From Chromobotia macracanthus (lineage: Eukaryota > Chordata > Actinopteri > Cypriniformes > Botiidae), in assembly GCA_036877525.1 (NCBI GenBank), contig JAZGTH010000065.1, forward strand, positions 8,261,001 through 8,325,000: a stretch of 64,000 bases of DNA, in the 5' to 3' direction. Positions 1-11,115 of the stretch are shown here, one piece after another; the first letter of the stretch is position 1; each line of letters opens with the position of its first letter. The position numbers and the translations under genes are program-made. The notes beneath the pieces were generated by a model that ran no database searches, was not told the DNA's origin, and saw only the letters and a program-made list of their open reading frames with translations.

Positions 1-626
1 CAGTGAATAGTTGGGTCTGATGCAAAGGGTCAGTGGTGCCCTGTCAGCTTTTGTGCTGTTAGCAGAGCAGCAGGATACAAGGGACTTAATATGTCTCTGG
101 TAAAGCGGCCTGTACTCTGAGTGTGGCTCTCCCATCATTCCCTCTGGAATGTAGTCAAACAGAACAGCGCTTATAAATTCAAACATGGTTGATGTTGATA
201 GTCAAATCTTATTGGTTCTTGTGTATCTTTTATGAAACATGCATATGTCACACGACACAAAAGAACCAAAAAGATTCAGCGTTAACGACTAAAATGGTGT
301 GGTGCCCTAAAAGACTCCTGCTGAATTATGACCCCCACTATGGTCAGGGTTAGGATTAAGTTTGAGACAGGGTTAGGACTAGCCAATTTTAACAAGGGGA
401 ATCAAAATGCTGCACAGCACCGGCTTGCCACCATGTTCTGTGTTGTCTTTCATACACGTTAACATTCAAATATACATCTCACAAATGTATAATTTTGCTT
501 CAGAAGACATATTAACACACTGGAGCCATTTGGATTACTTTAACAATTGATGCATGTGCTTTTTTAAAACATTGATCCCTGACCAATGGCATTACAAAGC
601 TAGGACGAGCCAGAATATTATTTAAT
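1..626. other. Intergenic, no gene seen
   Basis: AT-rich sequence upstream of uqcrfs1. It has a few degenerate GGGTTAGG words near 345-380 but no recognisable coding segment, RNA gene or complete repeat. Confidence 0.6.
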
Positions 627-735
627 ATAACTTCAATTGTGTTCAACTGACGAAAGAAAGTCATATCCATCTGGGATGAATAGGGTCAATGAATTCTAAG
701 AGAATTTTCATTCTGGGGTTAACAAATCCTTTAAG
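627..735 (+). repeat. 3' end of a cyprinid-type dispersed repeat
   Basis: The stretch runs from an ACTTCAATTGTGTTCAACTG-like word through GAAAGAAAGTCATAT and CTGGGATG to GAATTTTCATTCTGGGGT and ends in a CCTTTAAG terminus. I recognise this order of words from a very common cyprinid interspersed repeat; the class is unknown to me. The copy is short and diverged. Confidence 0.6.
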
Positions 736-1419
736 TAGAGTGAATGGCAGCGCAAACTCAGCCTGCCGAGACTTCTAGCTGCCCACTGCACCTCTGAAAC
801 AAATAAGTAGGCTTGTGAAAGCAGCAGTGCCAAATGTCAAGAGTGATACAGTATTCAGAACGCCAGAACCAAGGTGCATTACCTTAGATTAAAAATGTCA
901 ACAGACTTTATTTTTAGTTCACAGAAGAAACTGCAGCTTCAAACAGTCGGGACTCAATTGCAGGCAAACCGCATCACATTGATCAAAGCTGATGTTGTGG
1001 CAACAGTAGGCAGTAATAAGATGTACTTAACTGTACTGGTTTTATTAAAAAGATTAAAAATCTGACAAGCTATAACGCAGTCAGTGCAGATAAACTGGAA
1101 CATACAAACGAGATTGCTTCAGGGGATGTGTGTGAAACACTCTTTTGTAATACTTGTACTACACAGTCCAGCTCATGCAATATCCAATCTGTACTGTATA
1201 TGTGAAGCAACACAATGGTGTTCACGTAGCACCACCATAGTTGAAAAAGAATGGTTGAGAAGTATTGAAAGCTCATTGCTTGCGTTCATTCTATACAGTG
1301 CTCTTAAAAACAACCACAAATGTTATTTCGGTCTGTGATTATCATCGTAAATTATGATTTACCACATATGATTTTTTTTTTATCAAAATATCTGAACCCA
1401 ATCATAACAATGCAACAGG
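736..1419. other. Intergenic upstream of uqcrfs1
   Basis: AT-rich, with a T run at about 1372-1381 just before the promoter. Open frames here (for example 1084-1338) have no recognisable protein features. If uqcrfs1 has a distal enhancer it could lie here, but nothing in the sequence shows it. Confidence 0.5.
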
Positions 1420-1527
1420 TTTAAAACCCTGACGTCATGCTTTCTACGTTCTACGTTTGCGCACATGCGTCATAGGCGTCAGTAGATCAGCAAGGAGAAT
1501 CGATAGCTGTGCGGCTAGGTGAGAAAC
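1420..1527 (+). promoter_or_regulatory. uqcrfs1: CpG-rich promoter and 5' UTR of uqcrfs1, with CRE and NRF1-like words
   Basis: CpG dinucleotides cluster here and into exon 1, unlike the AT-rich flanks. A perfect CRE palindrome TGACGTCA lies at 1430-1437. TGCGCA at 1458-1463 and ATGCG at 1465-1469 resemble two NRF1 half sites with wrong spacing. No TATA box is obvious close to the start, as is common for housekeeping respiratory-chain genes. The transcription start is not determined; the ATG lies 91 bp after the CRE. Confidence 0.6.
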
Positions 1528-3112
1528 ATGATGTCCCTTGCTACCCGTTCGGGGACCTTATCCCCGTACCTGCAAGTTACAAACTATGCCGTGGCAGGTC
1601 CACTGAAGGCGTTAGTACCGGGGGTCGTCATGAAGAGCGATAAACTCTTGATGGACGTCAAGAAACCGTTCTTGTGCCGCGAGTCCTTGTCCGGTCAGAG
1701 CGCTAAGACCGGGCTCTCCGTATCCGTCAGCCTCAACGGTGAGTCCCGCAACAGTGAAATCGAGACTCCCGGTCTCATCGCAGGCCTTGTAGCCGGGGTT
1801 CACTCAAGGGCACAGCGTTATTATGTGCTTAATATGTTGCATTAAAGGGTTTGTGCCGCTTTTATGACATTATTAAATTAAGACTACATTATTATGACTT
1901 TATATAATAAGTTTTGTTGGAAGTTCGCAAATATGAAAACGGTTACCTTAACCAAGGCCTCGCTAATGTCCTTGCTATAGCTAGAAGGCAACAGCTATAG
2001 CTCTAATCTGGTTGTGTGCATCCTGTGCATGCACCATTGTATTATATCGCTCTTTTAAAATGTTATATTCGAATTAGTATTGAATGTTAGGTTACGGTAA
2101 ATATGTCAAAGTATTTTTTTGTTTGATTTGGGCTTTGATAGCACATAGTAGTTAATAGCATGTTAGGTTAGGGCTGCTGTAACAGGCTGTGTAGATGTAC
2201 TATATTGCGTCAAATAAGATAATTTGCACTTTCAAGGTACAGTTAATGAGATTCAAAGTATAAAGAATATTACTAAACGTGATATCGCGTTTGAGATGCA
2301 CATATTTACATCTAGTTAATATGTGCGTACTGACATTTTAATCTATTACACATGGAAATAATAAAGCAATTTAGTGATAGCATTGGAGATGTATGATGGT
2401 TTGAAATTATTTATTGATGATTGTATGAACATTACCAAAGCTTTTTGGAAAAATTAGTACATTACTGAAATAATTTATTAATTAGTACTGTTTTTTTATA
2501 GGTCGCTCTGGAGTGCGTTTTGCCCACACAGATATCAAGATCCCTGATTTCTCCGACTACCGCAGACCTGAAGTTGTGGACCCTAAGAAGTCATCGCAAG
2601 AGAGTGGCGATTCCCGGCGTGCCTTCTCTTATCTGTTCACAGGTTCCACAGCAGTGGTTGGGGTCTATGCAGCCAAGACGGTTGTCTCTCAGTTTGTTTC
2701 CTCCATGAGCGCCTCGGCTGATGTGCTGGCTCTGTCCAAGATTGAAATCAAGCTATCGGAGATCCCTGAGGGTAAAAACATGACCTTTAAATGGAGAGGG
2801 AAGCCCCTGTTTGTCCGACACCGAACGGAAAAGGAGATAACAGCTGAGGCTAATGTTGATCTGTCTGAGCTTCGGGACCCCCAGCATGACACAGACCGTG
2901 TTTTGAACCCATCCTGGGTTATCGTCATCGGTGTGTGCACCCACCTGGGCTGTGTGCCCATTGCTAATGCTGGTGACTATGGTGGCTATTACTGCCCGTG
3001 CCACGGCTCCCATTACGATGCATCCGGTCGCATTAGAAAAGGTCCTGCTCCACTCAATTTGGAAGTGCCATTCTACGAGTTCCCAGATGATGACACAGTG
3101 ATCGTAGGATAA
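1528..3112 (+). CDS. uqcrfs1: Rieske iron-sulfur protein, cytochrome bc1 complex subunit 5 (two exons)
   Basis: The product is the Rieske 2Fe-2S subunit of mitochondrial complex III, which passes electrons from ubiquinol to cytochrome c1 at the inner membrane. Coding exons are 1528-1738 and 2502-3112; joined they give 273 residues and a TAA stop, against 274 in human. Residues 1 to about 77 form the mitochondrial presequence (subunit 9), and the mature protein probably starts near A78 before HTDIKIPDF. A membrane helix spans about 110-138, followed by the flexible hinge SMSASADVLA. The cluster boxes are CTHLGC (C216, H218, C221) and CPCHGSH (C235, C237, H238); C216, H218, C235 and H238 are the expected cluster ligands, and C221 and C237 the expected disulfide. 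The C terminus ends in VIVG as in mammals. I chose the first of two adjacent ATGs because MMSLATRSG aligns with the human N terminus and has A at -3. No defect is visible. Family assignment is secure. Confidence 0.98.
1739..2501 (+). other. uqcrfs1: uqcrfs1 intron (763 bp)
   Basis: The donor is ACG|GTGAGT at 1738/1739 and the acceptor is a T-rich tract ending in ATAG at 2501. The intron is phase 1 and splits a Gly codon (G from exon 1, GT from exon 2). As I recall, the human gene also has a single intron near the presequence/mature boundary, so the position is as expected. The intron is AT-rich; I see no repeat or RNA gene in it. Confidence 0.95.
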
Positions 3113-3262
3113 CGGAAAGGACAATACTCTGCTGATACCTTTGATCAACACTGAATCTGTTCTTTCTTTGATTTGTCCATCTTGCTTCAGGCACAAATTA
3201 TCTACATTGACTGTGTGGGTGACAGTGGTTAATTGTAAGTAATAAATGTGTATTTTATCTGA
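3113..3262 (+). terminator. uqcrfs1: uqcrfs1 3' UTR with polyadenylation signal
   Basis: The canonical AATAAA hexamer is at 3241-3246, about 130 bp after the stop codon, followed by GT-rich sequence (TGTGTATTTT). Cleavage is expected about 10-25 bp after the hexamer. The 3' UTR would thus be short, about 150 nt. Confidence 0.75.
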
Positions 3263-3860
3263 TAGAAAGCCTCAGTCAGTGTTATTTATTCAGTCAGGCA
3301 TTGGAACACAATTGCAGTGTATATTTAGTGGAAGCTGATAAGTACACTAAATATAACATTTAATAAGAGCATTTATCTACAAGATACAAGTTTGCATACT
3401 CTTAATGATCTGGGCATAAATGAAACTCCAGCGTATGTGCTGAATAAATCTGATGCATCATCAAGTGTCTTTTTTTTCCAAGTCCTTGAAATGTCAGCAT
3501 TTCAGCATATCAGACATGATAAATTAAGGCTGTTGTCATTTGCTGGTGACTGAATAGTTACCTGTATGTAGCCTGTTCTACAACCATCATTTGCTGTATA
3601 TAAACTACAACTTGTAATTTACATTTATGCAGCCAACTGCTACAATATTTGAGATGGTGAAAGTGGTTAATTAACTAAAAAATCAAGTGGTGTATAACAC
3701 TGATGTTGAATTTAGGAAATGTAAACATGGGTTGTATCTCTATGCATTTTACTTTTTGTGTAGAAACCCAGCACAGAACATGCATTGATTGGCTCTGGCT
3801 ATTTTAATGCACTTAATGCACCGGATTCTCATCTTCTGTCTCCCCCTCTGACACCATCCA
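3263..3860. other. Intergenic, no gene seen
   Basis: AT-rich DNA between the uqcrfs1 3' end and the minisatellite. Nothing recognisable. Confidence 0.6.
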
Positions 3861-3976
3861 CAACTTGTGACATGCATGCACAACTTGTGACATGCATGCA
3901 CAACTTGTGACATGCATGCACAACTTGTGACATGCATGCACAACTTGTGACATGCATGCACAACTTGTGACATGCA
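3861..3976. repeat. 20-bp minisatellite, 5.8 copies, all identical
   Basis: The unit CAACTTGTGACATGCATGCA repeats head to tail at 3861, 3881, 3901, 3921, 3941 and 3961, the last copy ending after 16 bases. I see no substitution between copies. The unit holds the alternating purine-pyrimidine palindrome TGCATGCA. The homogeneity suggests recent expansion, so copy number may vary between individuals or be mis-assembled. It also produces an artificial repetitive open frame on the minus strand. Confidence 0.97.
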
Positions 3977-6900
3977 ACCTGGAGCCCTTAACGCTGTGCC
4001 ATGTTTGCCTGCCAGCAGCTTTGGTGGATATACAGGCCTGAGTGACAAAATGATAATATCACTAGGAATATCAGGATACATTGTGTATCATTTAAAAATC
4101 AGGTGACTTCTGGCCCTAAAATACATGTTCAGATTCACAAGTAATCTTTTATTTGGGCTATTTTCTGGGCAAGTATTCTCTCTGAAAAGCAAATTACTGC
4201 CATTCCTCATTCAGCTCTGGAGGGGCTGTATTTTGTCAGTTAGCCTGGTGGAGACCTGCATGAGATGCAGCCTCCAGTTATCAATAAGTCTGTGATACAA
4301 ATACAAATCAATCTGATGAGAATCAGGATTTTTCTTTTGACATAGCTGTTCATTTTTAGATTTAGTTTTGAGTGTGATACAAGGACATTTTAAATATGAT
4401 TTTTTTCTGATATAAAAAAAAGAAATACAAAAATAAAATACAAGGAAAAGACCAAATTATGGCACACAATACTTTTACCACTCTACAGTTTCATTGATCA
4501 TGTCCTCAGTTTAAATTGAACCCTTCAGAGTTTATGGAAGAGGCAAATGATGCTGTGGCTTATCTTTGAACAGTGCAAATGTTGCAAATGAGGTGGAATG
4601 AGGAAACCAATTGTCTTTGGTTTAAAATTTTCACTGATTTGCTCTCCTTGTATCTGATGTCACAATGTAATAATCCCACATTTGTCTCTAGGGTGATTCA
4701 GATTAGGATGATAATTCATTTGAATTTATTTGCATAAATTATGTACTCATTACTATGATCATTTCTTTATTAGGATAGGCTGCTAATTTGTCTTTTCCTC
4801 AAATATCATCTGTTTATTAATCTTTATAGGAAACATTTTATTTTCAGTGAATCCAATCTGTCATAATCACAGTTGTGCTTGTCTTACTTTAAACTTGTTT
4901 CAGAATTAATATGGTAAACATGATGCATATACTGTATGTAGGGCATTTAACTTTATTAGACATTATTGATCGCTGAACATGCTAAAGAAATTATTAATCA
5001 ATTTATACATTAATAGGGTAACAAATTAAAAAAACATTTATATTTAAATAGAAAATATAGATCCACTTATCACCACTGCGAGACTAATACCCTCCAAAAA
5101 AGTCTCTGTGTGTTCTAATGACAAGCTTTAAAAGGCGAGAATGGATAAATTCAGAAAGATGGACTATTGTCCCAGTCCTCTTCTCTGCTGTGTGTATTAG
5201 GGTGAATGGGTGGAAACGAGACATGACATACAAAGTTTCATATCATTAGAGAAAATTGGTCTCTGCTTTCATACAACGGTGCAATGCTGCTTGCAGCTGA
5301 AGCTTTGAAAGCCCCCTCTGAAGTGCTCTCCACGTGATATGCCATGCGGTGTGTGCCAAGAATGGACCTTAAATGACTCTTCACTCTGGAGTGAAGCTAG
5401 GGAGATGTGCAGGACTAGAGAATTATAAACTAATGAAAGTCTTTTCTTCTTCCTTGTGTGCCTGGAGTTTTTGTGTTCTTACAAGCCGGTGCTGATCTAC
5501 AGGATGGGCTGTGAAGAGCTTCATTAATCCTGTCAGTCAACAGCAAACAGCAGCTGAGTCATTTTCTGGACAAAAGTAGAAAGGAGGAAAACTGTGCCCC
5601 GGGTTAACCTACGGGCTGCTCCTGTGGTGAATACACAATCACTCTGTTTGATTACTTGAGCTTCATTACTATCTCCATCATTTCGGGCTGTGTACAGCCA
5701 CCTCTGCTATGGTCCATTCTTGACCAGGATTTGCTTTGTGTGAACTTGTGTGGACTATGTGTGGTGATCTCCTCCTTTTCTAGCACTTCTGCATCCCAGT
5801 GACAAGCCACAACCCACTTATCTCAGTGGATCTCTCTCTTTCTTACTCTCTGCACCTTAGTCCTATATATCTGTCTTCTGTGGAAGAAATCAACAGTGCT
5901 CCAGGTGATTGGGACAAGACTCTCAGCAGGACTTCATAATCTTGTTTAGATCAGAGTAATTAACACTTCTTTGAACTCATGGTAGTTGGCATATCCAATT
6001 AGCTGCCTTTCCCTTCCTGCCAAATAACATGTTTTTTTCCCTCCTAGTGGGCTCTTAAACAACTGATTCAGTACTTATATTTCAAAAAGTTCCAGAAATA
6101 ATCCACTCGAAAATAAGTTTTAGCAAGAAGCATTGATGTGTCAGGCCAATTTATGTTTCCCTAAAGACTGGCTGGAGCCTCTGCTCTGCTTCTTTTCAGA
6201 AGGTCTGTGGTATGTGTGTGTAATATGATGGCTGTTTGGAGGGGGATCATATCCCACTGAGTACATTTTCTTACTCTGAATAACATCTCACTATTGAAAA
6301 ATTATTTAAAAAAAAACCTTATTAAAAATGAATTATGGCTGTTCACCAAATTAAAGTAACACATTACCAAACAATAATGCAATAACTGATGTGCAAGATA
6401 TAATATTACTAAAAATGTCACGCAGTATACTAATTGCTGTTTTTGGCAAAACAATATCTTCCTCATGCTTTCAAAACCATTTTGAGTGTTTATTATTGAA
6501 CAGCAAATCAACTGTAATTGACACAGAGAAAAACAACCATGAGAGAGAATGCAAGATGAATGGTTTGGCTTATTGGGAACAGAAAAGGGAAGATTTGGGG
6601 TTGATGAAGAGCAAAATATAAGCAGTTGGCAGATAGATGAATGAGGCAAAGGGGCTCAAACATCTGCTGGTGCTTCAATGATGATGGGAGGCTGAAATAT
6701 CTCTGCCTGTATGAAGGCAGGACAAAGTTTGTTTAATTGATTATATAGACAAAGCAAAGAGCTCCATGCCAGAGATGTTCCTGCTCCAAGATGCATGCAG
6801 ATCAGGACAGTGTAGATATTCTGGTATTCATTTTGCAGACTGAGTTGAAAATGTGTCATTTATCTGCCTGCTGTAAAATTGCAGCAAATTGTAGACATAT

Positions 6901-7929
6901 TTGATAAGATGAAAGCAAACACACACAAACACCAAAAGCGTTCATGTTGACATTAATTTATTGAATAATATTTGTTCTGCTCTAACAAGCCTCAGAATGC
7001 CTTTATTTATGCAGAAAATGCTACAATGTATCTTTTTTGGTTTAAGAAGGATAAATGTGACTACAAATTGTCCATTTAGAAAAATGTGCACAGTATGTGA
7101 GGGCCAAAGGTTTTGTGGAATTATCCCAGAACAAACAAGGCAGATTTGATTATGCTATCTTGAAAAGGATGAGGATTTTATTGCATTTTAGTTAAATTGT
7201 TTAATAGTAATTATTCTTAACACTAATCTTAAGGAATAAAACTCAGTGCAGATCTGCTATGAAATCTAACAATTTCCCATATTTTAGTAATGTAATTTTA
7301 TTGGCATAACAAATGTTTTTGAATAATTCAAAACTGCCTTATTCATGTTTGTACAAATGAAGATGTATTTTGCTTGTGGGAGATGTTTCATACTGAGTTT
7401 GAATTAAAAATAAGAGATTGCTGTTTGAAAAACCATACATAAAATTTCCCTGCTACCTGACAGATATCACTAAAACAGGTATCCTGAGCAATCCCAGTGG
7501 TCTCCATGACAGTGGCAGAATGAGGGGGGGGGCTGACATTGGGATTAACATCTTTGAAAGAGAGTGTTTTGGAATTAGGGCATGTGGTTAAAGTTAGCAG
7601 AATAAAACCATTATGTCACTGAATAAATGCATTAACATCATTAAAATATTAACACTGTTTAATGTGTTTTATTAATCACATGCATTCATATAGTCTTATA
7701 TATACTGCTTAATATATGCATTCATGTGCATTTGATAATGATTAGAGGAATAGTTTTTATTTGACGCCTGTGCAACATGATCTCTGTTTTTTAACTCATA
7801 GAACTTCTTGAAACAGCATAATGAGGACATAAATGCATATTCTTTCTGAACTAATGATTGCAAAGAAAGGTGCTAAATATAATCTGCCCCTCTTCCTGTT
7901 GAACTATAATTATTATTCTAATACATTTG
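3977..7929. other. Intergenic, no gene seen; candidate regulatory stretch at 5270-5930
   Basis: AT-rich DNA with short A and T runs and no coding segment I can support. The part at 5270-5930 is richer in GC and in factor-binding words (see findings). A run of G lies near 7525-7533. Confidence 0.5.
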
Positions 7930-8570
7930 TCACCCTGTGGTGCAAGACATGACCTCCAACAACTCCTCATATGTGGGGCAGGCAGGCTGAGAAGGCTCGC
8001 CCACACTCGTTGCCTCCTCTGCCACAGCCAGGAGATTCAGGATTGCCGGCAGCAAGAGACTTTCCAATGGATCTGAAGTCTGATGCATGCTCCCCCTGAC
8101 CCAGTGGACAGCTCTCCTTTTCTGCGGTGGAGCGAGAAAGACTCATGCCCTTCTCCAGCTCCTCTGCCAAGTCTACCTGTGAACCCCACGAAGCGAGTTT
8201 CCGTTGTGCCCCAGGAGCAGTGGGACCATCCCCACAGGGCGTCCGCCCGGGCTCACCCGAGCAGACAGCCAGACACGAGAGCAGAGCTTCTTTAGAAAGA
8301 AGCCCTCGCAATGCGTGCACTCAGCTCCCTCAAGAACTGAGCGCACATGATCTTTGCCCAAACACACATCACAAAGATCATGTGTGTCCTCCGGTGTCAA
8401 AAGCCTCTGACACGGGGCACACATTTTATGAAAGACAGTGTGTGACAACAAGGCAAACAAATGGCTCCTGAAGACAAAAAAACTGATGACATGCTCTACA
8501 GGTGCCCTATTATACCTGATATGCATAAGGCACTGCCGTGGGCCAATTTCATTAGCGTGATTAGACATGA
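7930..8570 (-). pseudogene. Remnant of a DIRS-like retrotransposon gag (zinc-knuckle-like) region
   Basis: Read on the minus strand from about 8424, a Cys/His-rich segment begins MCAPCQRLL, then HDLCDVCLGKDH and CTHCEGF. This spacing of C-x2-C, C-x2-C-L-G and C-x2-C resembles the gag-like ORF1 of fish DIRS retrotransposons as I remember it. After a frame change near 8200 the reading continues through SWGSQVDLAEELEKG, then in a third frame to TYEELLEVM near 7945, also typical of that ORF. The segment is GC-rich against its surroundings. Flanking sequence to 8570 seems to belong to the element's 5' region. No reverse transcriptase or recombinase part is present, so this is a broken fragment. 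The family name is recalled, not tested. Confidence 0.6.
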
Positions 8571-9949
8571 GATTCAGACACCGGTCACATTTCTCACTGC
8601 TGTTGTCCCTAAATATAACACAGACCTATCCCTAAACATTCTGAATTCAGAAATTCCTCCTCTTTTACTGCTGTGTGCATGTCATGTTTATTTGGCAGGT
8701 TGATTCACTGAGATGTATATTTTACAGCGCAAAGGATTGTGGGAATATTGTACCACTGAGTTTTACGTGTGCTACTAAAAATCAAAATAAGATTTTGTTG
8801 GTATCATGCGTAAAACTTCAAATTGCTTTGACTGGATCACAAGTGTCCAGGATGTATTCGTTGTCCCTCTCCCCTAATTGTTTCTCAGTCTCTCTATTTA
8901 TGTCTCTAAGAGACAACACACATTTTCAATTTTTTCGAAAATTCAGTGTACATTATGTAGAAAGAGCAAATCTTGTCTTCTATTTTAGATACATTAAGGA
9001 CACAACAACTGCAGAAAGACACTTAATAAATGTTTTATTCTTACGAGTCTTTTATCAACAGGCATTCCTGGCTTTCCGGATCCTGGCATTCTGGCATTCT
9101 GGATCATTATTATGGGTTGTCTCTGGAAATGATGAAATATTGTTTACATCATGTTTACTACTTGCAATATCTTCAAAATATCTTAAGTCTAATACACATA
9201 CATAATATCACTTTAATAATAGAGACTACTGGGGTAAATTTGATGGGTGTGCTGATGTAATTCCTTTGCTCTGGCTTTCCATCCACTGCTAAATGTTACA
9301 AAATAAACACTCACCATCTGCCATCAGCTGTGAAATATGGTCCTTGTGTGCAAAGATGCACTGGAACAAAGCTTAAATTTAAGTACAGAATTGTAGTGGT
9401 AAGTCATAAAAAGCCAAACATATGCTGTATGAGTAATTTAATAAGGATAAATGTTGATTTTTTTCTAAATTTAGAAAGAGGTGTGTGTCTCTTTTAATAA
9501 AAACATCTCTAAAATGGCTGTGTGGTATTGTTTTATCAGGGAAGCATAAAGATGCCAGAGAGCTGAGACAGATGTGAAGGAATAATTAAAATATCAGTCA
9601 TGTAACTGCAAATTAAATGTTAATTTGATTTTGCATACCGTCTTACATGCAACCTGTAGGCAGCAGAGTAATCATCAAAATACCAATGAGGCTGTTCGTC
9701 AATGGCTATATCACAGTTTTTTTGTTTCAGCTCACTGTCTCTCCAGAAGACACTCTAATTAGTAAACCCTCTGTGCTCTCATGATAAAGCAAAGGCAGCA
9801 AGTGCTTACTGTTTTGCCTTCCTTTTAACAAGTGAGCCAGCCCTTCCCTGGCATACGGAGCACATGCATGAGCAATGGCAATGAGAAACACTTCTTAAGA
9901 TTTTTCTAAATAACTAAAGGTTCATCTAGTCCTTCTGAATGTGGTTGAG
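8571..9949. other. Intergenic, no gene seen
   Basis: AT-rich. A 176-codon open frame at 8675-9205 (+) has no recognisable domain, and its codons look like random AT-rich sequence. The stretch 9640-9900 is less AT-rich and could be non-coding conserved DNA. Confidence 0.5.
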
Positions 9950-10220
9950 TTAAAGGATTAGCTGGATTCATTTCAGGTTCATTCCAAACCTGGCTGTCTT
10001 TCCTCATGTGGAAAACAATAGGAACATTTTGAAGAAATGTACTGGATGTTTCTCCTTGAAATTACAATGCATGCAGATTGAGGCCTTCAAGGTTCAGAAA
10101 GGATGCAAACATCATAAAATAACTGTGTACAACATACACAGCCTATTATATTTAAAGTGTTCTGAAGCCATACAATAGCTTGGTGTAAGAAACAGGCTGA
10201 CATTAAGTTATCAACTCACA
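9950..10220 (+). repeat. Cyprinid-type dispersed repeat, internally deleted
   Basis: It starts with a TTAAAGGATTAG terminus, then TTCATTCCAAACCTGG, TTTTGAAGAAATGTACTGG, GAGGCCTTCAAG, TTCTGAAGCCATACAATAGC and GTGTAAGAAACAGGCTGACA. This order is one I recognise from a very frequent cyprinid repeat. It appears to be the same family as 627-735, where the opposite end is preserved. Class not determined. Confidence 0.65.
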
Positions 10221-10994
10221 AAAGCAACATGAGTTTATAGGATATTTTCTTGGAATGCAGCATCACTATCATTTATTTTCTTTGCTTTTAGCAGATGTTC
10301 AACATGCTGTGTCATTTTCTACACAAAGGATTGTCTGCAGAATGTGTACCACAAAAATCTGGCACAGTGGTCCCATGGAGCCATCTGCCATAATGTTATT
10401 GAATTTGGCATCATTCCTGTGCCTCTTTTTTTTACCCAGATTCTGCCTTCAGATACACAATATGGAGAAAACATTCCATGTTCAGGGAGAAAGTCACTGC
10501 AAAAGAGAGAACACATGACAAGATGTCAGCTATCTGAAAGCTGCTTTTCTGTACTGACAGGAATCCCCCATGGACTACCCTTTTTCTCTCCTTAGGGGCA
10601 GTAACACAGAGACAGCTGGTTAATCTTACAGCATATGACTGTTGCTCAGTTATGCATTAAATTAAATCTACAAACAAGTACGGATGTGTATCTGAATGTA
10701 GATCATTAATATGTTAAAGATAATGGCTTAGCACATCAAGCATCTAACATTCACTTTCACAAGGTTTCTGTATAACATGAAAGTACATTTTCTCTCTATT
10801 TTCTTGGTTGTGTATATGTGGGTGGCTCTTATGTAAGGATATTGTCTGTTTTTTGTTTCTCTCTGTGTAAATATGGGACACACTCAGCTGCTGATTTATG
10901 ATATAGCATTTATTATTTATTTTCTTGACACCATGCCATCTTCTATGGCTGTAGTCATGGCGAGAACCAGCCTTTAGTAATGTCCACAATATTA
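10221..10994. other. Intergenic, no gene seen
   Basis: AT-rich. Short overlapping open frames on both strands (10255-10595) are not supported by any domain. Confidence 0.5.
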
Positions 10995-11115
10995 GTCATG
11001 ACCACACTTTCATTCACATTCACCTAACCTGCATGTCTTTGGACTGTGGGAGGAAACGGACATCCTGGGGGAAACCCATGCTGACACAGGGACAACATGC
11101 CACTGTGTCACCCCT
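10995..11115. repeat. Fragment of a widespread fish interspersed repeat
   Basis: The core CATGTCTTTGGACTGTGGGA followed by GGAAAC and GGGGGAAACCCATGCTGACA is a sequence I recognise as recurring in many fish genomes. The copy ends near CACTGTGTCACCCC. I do not assign a family name. Confidence 0.6.

Noticed and set aside
2753..3196. 147-codon minus-strand frame opposite uqcrfs1 exon 2
   Set aside because: Antisense shadow of a real coding exon; no independent support.
3861..3976. Regular short repeats resembling a CRISPR array
   Set aside because: The copies are directly adjacent with no spacers, in a vertebrate genome; it is a minisatellite.
3749..4081. 110-codon minus-strand open frame with repeated Cys-His-Lys-Leu-Cys blocks
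   Set aside because: It is produced by the 20-bp minisatellite; the repeat unit creates the pattern.
8675..9205. 176-codon plus-strand open frame
   Set aside because: No domain, no known motif, composition like random AT-rich DNA, and no splice or promoter context.
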